From the NCBI GenBank assembly GCA_937951995.1, contig CALGAG010000054.1, forward strand, positions 1 through 13,593: a DNA stretch of 13,593 nt, in the 5' to 3' direction. Source of the stretch: an uncultured Bacillota bacterium (GTDB lineage: Bacteria > Bacillota > Clostridia > Tissierellales > Tissierellaceae). Position 1 is the stretch's first letter. Each line of letters opens with the position of its first letter. Below the pieces are notes generated by a model. That model saw only the letters and a list, made by a program, of their open reading frames with translations. It did no database searches and was not told the DNA's origin. This document shows, one piece after another, positions 7,978-13,486 of the stretch. The position numbers were made by a program, and so were the translations under genes.

Positions 7978-8027
7978 ATCACTCAATCTTTCTGTTACTA
8001 TACTATTACCACTATTGAGTGATTCAA
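7978..8027 (-). promoter_or_regulatory. baeRF-like gene promoter region framed by a 10-bp inverted repeat
   Basis: ATCACTCAAT (7978-7987) and ATTGAGTGAT (8014-8023) are perfect inverted copies 26 bp apart. Between them on the minus strand lies TATAGT (8002-7997), a possible -10. TTGAAT (8027-8022) could be the -35, with a long 19-nt spacer; TAGTAT (8005-8000) would give 16. The repeats would flank the RNA polymerase site, as for a looped or dimeric repressor. This assignment is tentative. Confidence 0.35.
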
Positions 8028-8063
8028 AACAATTGGAAGGGGTATTCTGAAAAATGGATCAAA

Positions 8064-8127
8064 GTTCATTTGAACCTTATGGGTTTTTATGTTAATATGG
8101 TATTACAGCTATACCCCCTGTGGGTTT
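8064..8127 (+). promoter_or_regulatory. promoter and possible metal-regulator sites of the MerT-like gene
   Basis: -35 TTGAAC (8070-8075), a 17-nt spacer and -10 TAATAT (8093-8098) point at the MerT-like gene, with an expected start near 8105. A perfect palindrome GTTCA-TT-TGAAC (8064-8075) overlaps the -35. A second imperfect one, ATACCCCCTGTGGGTTT (8111-8127), lies in the leader and has the G-tract look of CsoR-type operators. No regulator gene adjoins, so the assignments to regulator families are only suggestions. Confidence 0.45.
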
Positions 8128-8139
8128 GGAGGTGTCTCG

Positions 8140-8445
8140 ATGAAGGAAAAACTGATGAGTGTAGGCTCAATTTTTTCAGCAGTTGCAGCATCCCTTTGCT
8201 GAAGTGGAGGCCTGATTTTGGCATCCCTGGGTCTGGGATCTGTAGGAACTGCATATTTTGCTAATTTAACGAAATACAAGCCAATTTTTGTCATTATCAC
8301 TGGGTTTCTGCTATATAAATCCTACGGTTTAATGGAAAAAAACAATGCCGGGAAAACCACTAGGATAATTTTCTGGGTTTCCGCAGCACTGGCAATTTTG
8401 GCACTATATTATCCAACTATACTTGGATTTTTCTACGCCTCCTAG
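8140..8445 (+). CDS. MerT-like mercuric ion transport membrane protein, predicted selenoprotein (Sec at UGA 8200-8202)
   Basis: ATG at 8140 follows GGAGGTG at 5 nt. Reading TGA at 8200-8202 as Sec (U21) gives 101 aa: MKEKLMSVGSIFSAVAASLC, then U, then SGGLILASLGLGSVGTAYFA. The product has three membrane helices (about 8-31, 47-64, 75-98) and aligns from recall with mercuric transporter MerT. The helix-1 Cys-Cys pair that takes Hg(II) from MerP is here C20-U21, followed by GLILASLGLG, the NLTKYKPIF segment (42-50, MerT NLT...YRPLF) and IIFWVSAALAILAL...FFY (76-98). The cytoplasmic loop cysteines of classic MerT are absent, so metal may be handed on differently. The reading frame has no other stop, and homology lies on both sides of the UGA, which argues against a pseudogene. 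No merA, merP or merR is adjacent. A gene call starting at TTG 8218 would lose helix 1. Confidence 0.85.
8203..8239 (+). promoter_or_regulatory. candidate bacterial SECIS region of the MerT-like gene
   Basis: Two overlapping hairpins are possible just after the UGA. One is AUCCC-UGGGUCU-GGGAU (8223-8239), with a perfect 5-bp stem and a 7-nt loop containing GGUCU, the loop sequence of the E. coli fdhF SECIS. The other is GGAGGCC-UGAUUUU-GGCAUCC (8206-8226), with 7 positions and one G-A mismatch, extendable by two pairs around a bulged U. They exclude each other. The first resembles the hairpin after the alkyltransferase UGA. Confidence 0.55.
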
Positions 8446-8457
8446 GAGGCGTTTTTT
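8435..8457 (+). terminator. Rho-independent terminator of the MerT-like gene
   Basis: ACGCCTC-CTAG-GAGGCGT followed by TTTTT. The stop codon TAG (8443-8445) lies in the loop, so the last codons form the left arm. The minus strand lacks a T-run after the stem, so it does not serve the convergent cdsR transcript equally well. Confidence 0.85.
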
Positions 8458-8460
8458 CTT

Positions 8461-10188
8461 TTAGTCCATCTTTCGATAAAGGGTAGCAAGACTTATCCCC
8501 AGCTTTTGTGCCAGGGTCTTTTTGGACTCCACATCGTCTCCAAGGAGTTGGATTTTCGACCTGATAAGCTCACGCTCATATTCCCTGGTCATTTCACTTA
8601 GTGTTTTTGACTCATCAATCAGATTGATTGGTATCTTTCCCCTTAGATTCTCGGCGCTTATTTTTGACCCCGTCGAAAAAATCACTGCATACTCAATGAG
8701 GTTTTTAAGCTCCCTGATATTTCCTGGAAATCCGTACTTAAGCAAGAGGTTCTCGGCATCAGAACTGAAGCCCACCAGGTCCTTTCCATAGATTCCGGCA
8801 AAGTGGTCCAGAAAGTATTTCCCAAGGATCAAGACATCGTAGCCCCTATCCCTCAATGGTGGAATGTGGATGGGTACAATGTTTAGCCTGTAGAACAGGT
8901 CCTCCCTGAAGGTTCCCTTCCTTGCCATGGAGTCGATATTCCTATGGGTGGCTGAAATTATCCTGGGATTCACCTTGATCCCCCTGTTCCCACCGATTCT
9001 GGTGATTTCCTTTTCCTCCAATGCCCTTAAGAGCTTTACCTGCATAAGATATGGCAGCTCTCCGATTTCATCCAGAAATAGAGTCCCATTGGTAGCAACT
9101 TCAAAGTAACCCTGCCTTCCTGACTTGCTGGCACCTGTAAAAGACCCCTGCTCATAGCCGAATAGTTCACTTTCAATAAGGTTCTCAGGTATTGCTCCAC
9201 AATTCAAGGCCATAAACACCTGGTCTCCCCTTTGACCTCCATGGTGTATGGCTCTTGCAAATACCTCCTTGCCTGTTCCTGTTTCTCCTATTATCATCAC
9301 CGAAGCCTCACTGTCAGCTACCTGTACAGCCTGGCGTCTTGCCTGCTTTATTGCCTCGCTCTCTCCAAGTATATGGTCAAAGGTTACAATGTCCTTGTCC
9401 TTGTGTGACTTTAGGACCGATTTTTTCATCTTGTTCAGGTCGCTGAAAATCAATATATAGCCCTGCTTTATTCCATCCACCTCTATGGGATTGCTTTGTA
9501 TTATGAAGTTTCCGTTTCCCACGGTAACTGGACCAACCTCTCCATTGAAACCTTTCTCAGTCAGCTGGTTCAGAGTATGGTCTGGAAGTATCGCTCCAAG
9601 GCTTGAAATGTCATACCCATTGTCCAGCCTATCCTTTATGTAGCTGTTCATGGAAGCTATTTTGTGATTGTTATCAAGGATTAGGACACCTTCATTTAGG
9701 GAATTTATTAGGGTGAACATTTCGTTGGACCTGTATTCGAGGAGCTGTCCATAGTCCTTTTCCTTAAGCATAGTGTTGATAATCCCCGTAAGCTGGTTCT
9801 CAAAGGTTCTGTAGCCATCAGTATTTGTGAGAAGGTTTGCCTTTGCAGTCTCATCAAATGCGCAGAGCCCCAGAACTCCAATCCTTTCCTCCTTGTACTC
9901 AATTGGCAGGCAAATCTCCACAAGCTCTCCGCAATTCTCCTTGTTTTCACACTCCCAGCAGATTGCCTCCTCTCTAGGATTTTCGATAAGATAATGGTCT
10001 CCAGTTGTTATGCACTTGTGGAAGGCAGAGTTCAGTGGTGCCATCATCCCAATGGCATTTCCGTGAATACCGGTTCCCACAACCCTTTTAAGGTTATGGT
10101 CAACTATTGTAATGTCAACATTGGTAACCGAATACATGGCCTCAACAATGTGCTGCAGCTCAGACTTAATACTATTTAGTATACTCAC
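8461..10188 (-). CDS. cdsR: sigma-54-dependent transcriptional activator, probable regulator of cysteine desulfidase (CdsR-like)
   Basis: A 575-aa enhancer-binding protein that remodels sigma-54 RNA polymerase by ATP hydrolysis. Residues 1-140 form a GAF-like sensor with a cysteine cluster C77-x2-C80-x5-C86-x6-C93 (plus C59, C109). Residues 150-255 look like a PAS domain (LNEGVLILDNNHKIASMN). The AAA+ domain (about 270-500) has Walker A GETGTGKE (301-308), GSFTGA (348-353, the sigma-54 contact loop, usually GAFTGA), Walker B GTLFLDEIGE (368-377) and FREDLFYRLN (427-436). A Fis-type helix-turn-helix ends the protein (about 553-575). The GTG start at 10188 follows AGGTGAT. It is divergent from the cysteine desulfidase gene, with palindromes and a sigma-54 promoter between them. 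In Clostridioides difficile an equivalent pair, CdsR and CdsB, is known. The symbol is assigned by context and architecture. Confidence 0.85.
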   Translation of the reverse strand: MSILNSIKSELQHIVEAMYSVTNVDITIVDHNLKRVVGTGIHGNAIGMMAPLNSAFHKCITTGDHYLIENPREEAICWECENKENCGELVEICLPIEYKEERIGVLGLCAFDETAKANLLTNTDGYRTFENQLTGIINTMLKEKDYGQLLEYRSNEMFTLINSLNEGVLILDNNHKIASMNSYIKDRLDNGYDISSLGAILPDHTLNQLTEKGFNGEVGPVTVGNGNFIIQSNPIEVDGIKQGYILIFSDLNKMKKSVLKSHKDKDIVTFDHILGESEAIKQARRQAVQVADSEASVMIIGETGTGKEVFARAIHHGGQRGDQVFMALNCGAIPENLIESELFGYEQGSFTGASKSGRQGYFEVATNGTLFLDEIGELPYLMQVKLLRALEEKEITRIGGNRGIKVNPRIISATHRNIDSMARKGTFREDLFYRLNIVPIHIPPLRDRGYDVLILGKYFLDHFAGIYGKDLVGFSSDAENLLLKYGFPGNIRELKNLIEYAVIFSTGSKISAENLRGKIPINLIDESKTLSEMTREYERELIRSKIQLLGDDVESKKTLAQKLGISLATLYRKMD

Positions 10189-10198
10189 AACATCACCT

Positions 10199-10300
10199 TT
10201 CTCATTTTTGATAATTTGTTCTCATGTTTGAGAATTTTGCAAACTACCTATATATCAGGTTTCTAGCTTTTCTATATGTAAAGATTATCATTATTGAGAA
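10199..10300. promoter_or_regulatory. three copies of a 16-bp palindrome, likely CdsR upstream activator sites
   Basis: TTCTCATTTTTGATAA (10199-10214), TTCTCATGTTTGAGAA (10219-10234, perfect) and TTATCATTATTGAGAA (10285-10300) share the form TTMTCA-N4-TGAKAA. The first two are 20 bp apart centre to centre, about two helical turns; the third is 66 bp further on. They lie about 108-194 bp upstream of the expected cdsB transcript start, the usual range for sigma-54 activator sites. The first abuts the cdsR ribosome-binding site, so it could also mediate autoregulation. Confidence 0.65.
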
Positions 10301-10373
10301 AATATTACAATCCAAACTTTTCCCCAAGTACAAGAAAATGCCTAGAATGCCCATTGATATCTGGTGAGTTTCT

Positions 10374-10389
10374 TGGCATGGAACTTGCA
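10374..10389 (+). promoter_or_regulatory. sigma-54 (-24/-12) promoter of cdsB
   Basis: TGGCAT-GGAAC-TTGCA matches the consensus TGGCAC-N5-TTGCW with one change and the correct GG-to-GC spacing. The expected start is near 10400, only a few bases before the ribosome-binding site GAGGTG at 10403. The neighbouring gene encodes a sigma-54 activator, which supports the call. Confidence 0.85.
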
Positions 10390-10413
10390 GAAATATAGGG
10401 TTGAGGTGATATG

Positions 10414-11700
10414 ATGATTAAAGACAGCATACTTATTGATATCCTTAAAGACCAGGTTAAACCGGCTCTGGGATGTACCGAGCCTGCAGCGGTTGCCTTG
10501 GGGGTTGCCAGGGCCAAGGAAATTATTACAGAAGAGGTCTTGGACCTACATATAACAGTTAACAACAATATTCTCAAAAATGGCATGAGTGTTGGAATTC
10601 CAGGGACTAATGAAAGGGGTCTGGACTTTGCTGCAGCCCTTGCCCTAATGGTTGGCAAGTCCCAGTATGGTCTTGAGGTATTCAAGGATGTTGACCAGGA
10701 AAGCATCACAAAGGCACTGGAGATTGTTGAGGCAAAGCTTATAGAGGTCGAGCTTGACAAGACCAAGTCCAACCTGTTTATCAAGGTTGTTGCAAGGGGA
10801 GAGTCTGAGGTTGCCACTGTGATAATTGAAAAGGCCCACACAAATATTGTTTTTGAATCCCTTGATGACAGAATTCTTCTGGATTCAAGAAATAGCTGTA
10901 ATATGGATTCTAACAACGGAAACGGGTCTGATGATCTGAAATTCAAGATCATGGATTATTCAATTAGTGAGCTTGTGAGTTTTTTAGATAGTGTGCCTAG
11001 TGAATATCTTGATTTCATCCAGACAGGGATCAATATGAACCTTAAACTGGCTCAGGTTGGATTGATGGAGGATTTAGGCCTTGGAATGGGCAAGCACTAC
11101 ATGGAGAAGTCAAATGATGTTTATAAGATTGCAAAGGCCTACACAGTGGCTGCCTCCGAGGCAAGGATGACAGGCTATCCCCTGCCAGTAATGAGTAGTG
11201 CTGGGTCGGGAAACCATGGTTTGGTTGCAATAATACCACTTTCCATTATGGGTTCTGAGCTTGGCTTCACCGAAGATAGGGTTAGAAGGGCCGTGGCCTT
11301 GAGTCATCTTGTTACAATTTTTGTGAAGGTCCAGCTTGGGGCTTTGAGTCCTGTATGTGGCTGTGCTGTTGCAGCTGGCCTAGGTTGCAGTGCTGGCATA
11401 AGTTACCTTAAGGATGGCACTGTGGAACAAATTGAAGATTCAATTGTAAACATGATAGCAGGTGTGTCCGGCATGTTCTGTGATGGCGCAAAGATTGGCT
11501 GTGCCTACAAGCTTGGAATCTCTGTTGATGCAGCTGTGGACGCAGCCTCCATGGCTATGGAGGGTATGAGGATCCCCTCAGACAACGGTATTCTGGGAAG
11601 AACTGCAGAGGAGTCAATTTCAAATCTTGCAAGGGTTTCCACAGAAGGTATGACCAATACTGATCCAGTCATCCTGGATATAATGATGAATAAGTGCTAA
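10414..11700 (+). CDS. cdsB: L-cysteine desulfidase (UPF0597 / CdsB-CyuA family, [4Fe-4S] enzyme)
   Basis: A 428-aa protein (429 from the adjacent upstream ATG at 10411) of the UPF0597 family, related to the alpha chain of iron-sulfur L-serine dehydratase. Members break L-cysteine into pyruvate, ammonia and sulfide in the cytoplasm. Numbered from ATG 10411, the family start VKPALGCTEPAAVAL (16-30, C22) is clear, as are SAGSGNHG (263-270), SPVCGCAVAAGLGCSAG (313-329; C316, C318, C326) and MFCDGAKIGCAYK (355-367; C357, C364). These supply the cluster and active-site cysteines expected for the family. I prefer the ATG at 10414 because GAGG then sits 7 nt upstream instead of 4. It is transcribed from a sigma-54 promoter opposite its likely activator, which implies induction by cysteine or a related signal. 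Sulfide release makes tight control sensible. A serine dehydratase activity is the main alternative. Confidence 0.9.
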   Translation: MIKDSILIDILKDQVKPALGCTEPAAVALGVARAKEIITEEVLDLHITVNNNILKNGMSVGIPGTNERGLDFAAALALMVGKSQYGLEVFKDVDQESITKALEIVEAKLIEVELDKTKSNLFIKVVARGESEVATVIIEKAHTNIVFESLDDRILLDSRNSCNMDSNNGNGSDDLKFKIMDYSISELVSFLDSVPSEYLDFIQTGINMNLKLAQVGLMEDLGLGMGKHYMEKSNDVYKIAKAYTVAASEARMTGYPLPVMSSAGSGNHGLVAIIPLSIMGSELGFTEDRVRRAVALSHLVTIFVKVQLGALSPVCGCAVAAGLGCSAGISYLKDGTVEQIEDSIVNMIAGVSGMFCDGAKIGCAYKLGISVDAAVDAASMAMEGMRIPSDNGILGRTAEESISNLARVSTEGMTNTDPVILDIMMNKC

Positions 11701-11737
11701 AAAAATGACCACCATTAAACTAGGTGGTCATTTTTTT
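11701..11737. terminator. bidirectional terminator between cdsB and the Sec-alkyltransferase gene
   Basis: AAAAATGACCACC (11701-11713), a 9-nt loop and GGTGGTCATTTTT (from 11723) form a 13-bp stem, with T-runs on both strands (11731-11737 on plus, the complement of 11701-11705 on minus). It begins directly after the cdsB stop. When the alkyltransferase is read through its UGA, its last codons and its TAA stop at 11717-11715 lie inside this hairpin. Confidence 0.85.
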
Positions 11738-12182
11738 CCAATTCAAGCAAGCTCTTCTTTATCTCCAAACCTCCGCCAAATCCTGCCAAATCACCATTGG
11801 CCGCAATTACACGGTGTCAGGGTATGATTATTGATATGGGATTCTTGTTGTTGGCATTTCCTACAGCCCTGTAGGCCTTTGGTTTTTCAATACTCTCAGC
11901 GATATACTTGTAGCTCCTCGTCTCACCATAGGGAATTTCCTTTAGTGCATTCCACACCTTAATTTGAAATGGTGTTCCTGAGAGGCTTATGGGGAGCTGA
12001 AAATCTCTTCTACTTCCTTCGAGGTATTCCCTTATCTGTTGGATTGCCTCCTTAAGCAAGGGGGTCTCCTCCTCTAGTCCTTCCGGATGGGACAGTCTTC
12101 CAAACTCAACTCCAATTATGGAATCCTCTCTTTCAATTATGGTCAGATAACCTATCTTGGTATTGTAGCTGAAATAGTACAT
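11715..12182 (-). CDS. ogt: O6-alkylguanine-DNA alkyltransferase (MGMT/Ogt), predicted selenoprotein with Sec at the catalytic position (UGA 11819-11817)
   Basis: ATG at 12182 follows AAGGAGG at 6 nt; the longer frame to 12206 lacks a site. Reading TGA at 11819-11817 as Sec (U122) gives 155 aa, the normal length of bacterial Ogt. The N-terminal domain covers about 1-65. The DNA-binding/catalytic domain has GTPFQIKVWNALKEIPYGET (69-88), SYKYIAESI, RAVGNANNKNPISIIIP (105-121), then U122-H-R-V-I, then NGDLAGFGGGLEIKKSLLEL, ending at TAA 11717-11715. The family active site is PCHRV, and the UGA falls exactly on the Cys that accepts the alkyl group. Conventional calling would stop at P121 and lose the last 34 residues and the nucleophile. 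Intact homology after the UGA argues against decay. The enzyme repairs O6-alkylguanine by one-way transfer to itself; a selenolate would be a stronger nucleophile (inference). It probably shares a transcript with the J-domain gene 35 nt upstream. Confidence 0.88.
11785..11801 (-). promoter_or_regulatory. candidate bacterial SECIS hairpin of the Sec-alkyltransferase
   Basis: In the mRNA, GCCAA-UGGUGAU-UUGGC forms a perfect 5-bp stem with a 7-nt loop. It begins 16 nt after the UGA codon, so the loop begins about 20 nt after it. A G is present within the first two loop bases, as expected of bacterial SECIS elements. The shape matches the candidate after the MerT-like UGA (5-bp stem, 7-nt loop starting UGG). 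Confidence 0.6.
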
Positions 12183-12217
12183 TCGCTTCCTCCTTACAAA
12201 CCACAATGCTTAGACCC

Positions 12218-12994
12218 TTAGTTCATCCTCTTGTATCTCTCGATATTCTCATCGCTCAGAAAACCATAGGCATCATTGATTTCCTGAAATTTACTTGTTG
12301 CATCCGGTGACCTATTGATGTCTGGATGGTTTTCCTTTGCCTTTTTCCTGTATGCCAGCTTCACTTGATACTTGTCTGTATCATAGGGCAAATCCAAAAT
12401 ATCACAACTCTTTTCGTATTTCTGCTTGAATTCTGTCATAGGGTTGGCGTAGGTTTGCTGGCCTGTATATCCACCCTGACCCTGCCATTGTTGTCCTCCC
12501 TGGCCCTGGTAGCTATTCCACTGCCTGAACCTTTCCTCCCATTCCGCCTGTTGCTGTTGCTGCCTTCTTTCCCTTTCCCTTCTTATGCGTTCCTCTTCCA
12601 TCTTCTGATATTTGTGTCCGTACTCAGAGAAGGACTTGTGCTCACCTTTGCCATCCATTAGATAGCTCCCCAGGTCAAATAGGTATTCTGTCATTATGTA
12701 CTTCCAGTACTTGAGAAAGGATATGAATTTCTGCCCCAGAATAGGAAATATGATAAAAAACAATACAACCACTATTGTTATGGGATTAAACAATACCACC
12801 AGGCCAAAGGGGCCAAATAACAGAAACAGAATCAGACAGCCTCCCATACCTATCAAGGCTGCAAACCCCCGTGCAATTCCTATTACAAGGCTCACAGTCA
12901 CTTCTGCAATTCCAATAAACAAATTAAAAATAAAGGACAGAACCTGTCCCGTTCCATATACTACTTTTCCTGCTGCCTTCTTCACTAATGTCAT
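12218..12994 (-). CDS. membrane-anchored J-domain (DnaJ-like) protein
   Basis: A 258-aa protein whose C-terminal J domain (about 196-258) carries the HPD motif at 223-225 (KENHPDIN), the element that stimulates DnaK ATPase. The N-terminal 90 residues are very hydrophobic, with about two to three membrane helices (roughly 16-45, 47-70, 71-88). A charged, Arg/Glu-rich probable coiled coil follows (129-158), then a Gln/Gly-rich linker (159-181). The G/F-rich and zinc regions of true DnaJ are absent, so it is a specialised co-chaperone that would recruit DnaK to the membrane. The start ATG has GGAG 7 nt upstream. It is the first gene of a likely two-gene transcript with the Sec-alkyltransferase. 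The reason for that pairing is unknown. Confidence 0.85.
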   Translation of the reverse strand: MTLVKKAAGKVVYGTGQVLSFIFNLFIGIAEVTVSLVIGIARGFAALIGMGGCLILFLLFGPFGLVVLFNPITIVVVLFFIIFPILGQKFISFLKYWKYIMTEYLFDLGSYLMDGKGEHKSFSEYGHKYQKMEEERIRRERERRQQQQQAEWEERFRQWNSYQGQGGQQWQGQGGYTGQQTYANPMTEFKQKYEKSCDILDLPYDTDKYQVKLAYRKKAKENHPDINRSPDATSKFQEINDAYGFLSDENIERYKRMN

Positions 12995-13032
12995 CTAATT
13001 TCTCCAATCTTAATCGTTTGGCTTCAAGTTAT

Positions 13033-13061
13033 ATTGTAGTTTTTTTTACATCCATTGTCAA
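13033..13061 (-). promoter_or_regulatory. sigma-A promoter of the J-domain / alkyltransferase operon
   Basis: TTGACA (13061-13056), a 17-nt spacer and TACAAT (13038-13033) are a near-perfect vegetative promoter. The expected start near 13026 gives a leader of about 32 nt. The A-run in the spacer could add curvature. I see nothing else in the gap from 12995 to 13136. Confidence 0.8.
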
Positions 13062-13136
13062 TTTAGGATCCACTTAACCAACTAACAATCACTACTGGAA
13101 TAACTCTAGCCCACTAAAATATTAATACTGATAGCA

Positions 13137-13169
13137 AAGACCTCTGGATTATTTAGTTCCAGAGGTCTT
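13137..13169 (-). terminator. terminator hairpin after the small hypothetical gene
   Basis: AAGACCTCTGGA / 9-nt loop / TCCAGAGGTCTT is a perfect 12-bp stem directly at the TGA stop of the 98-aa gene. The minus-strand tail is only TTTGCTATC, so termination strength is uncertain. Confidence 0.65.
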
Positions 13170-13465
13170 CACTCAATGCTAAATCTTCTGCCAAAACTCT
13201 TTTTAAGTACTCCTACAAGGACTTCCAAATCAACTGCAGGCGAAATACAACCGAAGTAATATCCTCCGGTCGTTATTATTTCAAACTCCCTCCTACCATT
13301 GGGATACCTGATGATACCAAGCTCAAGGACATCCTCATTATTTATCGCTATTAGGTCTACCCCTTCAGCCAGATCAGGCCTTAATATCAACTGATCATCC
13401 TCAACCATCATAGTGTATTTCAACGTCTTGAAAAATCCTGATTTCAACTTAATAGTATAACTCAT
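13169..13465 (-). CDS. hypothetical small protein (possible PH-like beta fold)
   Basis: A 98-aa protein starting MSYTIKLKSG, with GAGGTG 6 nt before ATG 13465; the longer frame to 13474 is less well placed. It has no signal peptide, membrane helix or cysteine motif (one Cys, in YYFGCISP). The alternation of short hydrophobic strands (YTMMVEDDQLILRP, LIAINNEDVLELGII, REFEIITTGGYYFGC) and a final helix (VDLEVLVGVLKKSF) is reminiscent of small PH-like domains, but I do not recognise a named family. The TGA stop is followed at once by a strong hairpin, so I read it as a true stop. It starts 21 nt after the stop of a probable upstream gene. Confidence 0.75.
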   Translation of the reverse strand: MSYTIKLKSGFFKTLKYTMMVEDDQLILRPDLAEGVDLIAINNEDVLELGIIRYPNGRREFEIITTGGYYFGCISPAVDLEVLVGVLKKSFGRRFSIE

Positions 13466-13486
13466 GACACACACCTCTTTGTTTAT

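Noticed and set aside
8218..8445. A 75-aa membrane protein starting at TTG 8218
   Set aside because: It has no ribosome-binding site and lacks the first helix; the ATG at 8140 with GGAGGTG and an in-frame UGA explains the sequence better.
10199..10300. Repeated palindromes as a CRISPR-like or mobile-element repeat
   Set aside because: Only three short copies with unequal spacing, between a sigma-54 activator gene and a sigma-54 promoter; activator sites are the simpler reading.
10305..10952. Long open frame (215 codons) on the minus strand opposite cdsB
   Set aside because: It covers the cdsB regulatory region and coding sequence, is Ser/Leu/Ile rich as expected of a shadow frame, and has no family resemblance.
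11817..12206. Alkyltransferase as a truncated pseudogene of 129 aa
   Set aside because: The only lesion is the UGA at the catalytic codon, and the remaining C-terminal sequence is intact in frame up to a normal end.
13106..13171. Third possible Sec read-through at the TGA ending the 98-aa hypothetical gene
   Set aside because: The next in-frame codons encode the arms of a perfect 12-bp terminator-like hairpin and show no recognisable homology, so the TGA is an ordinary stop.
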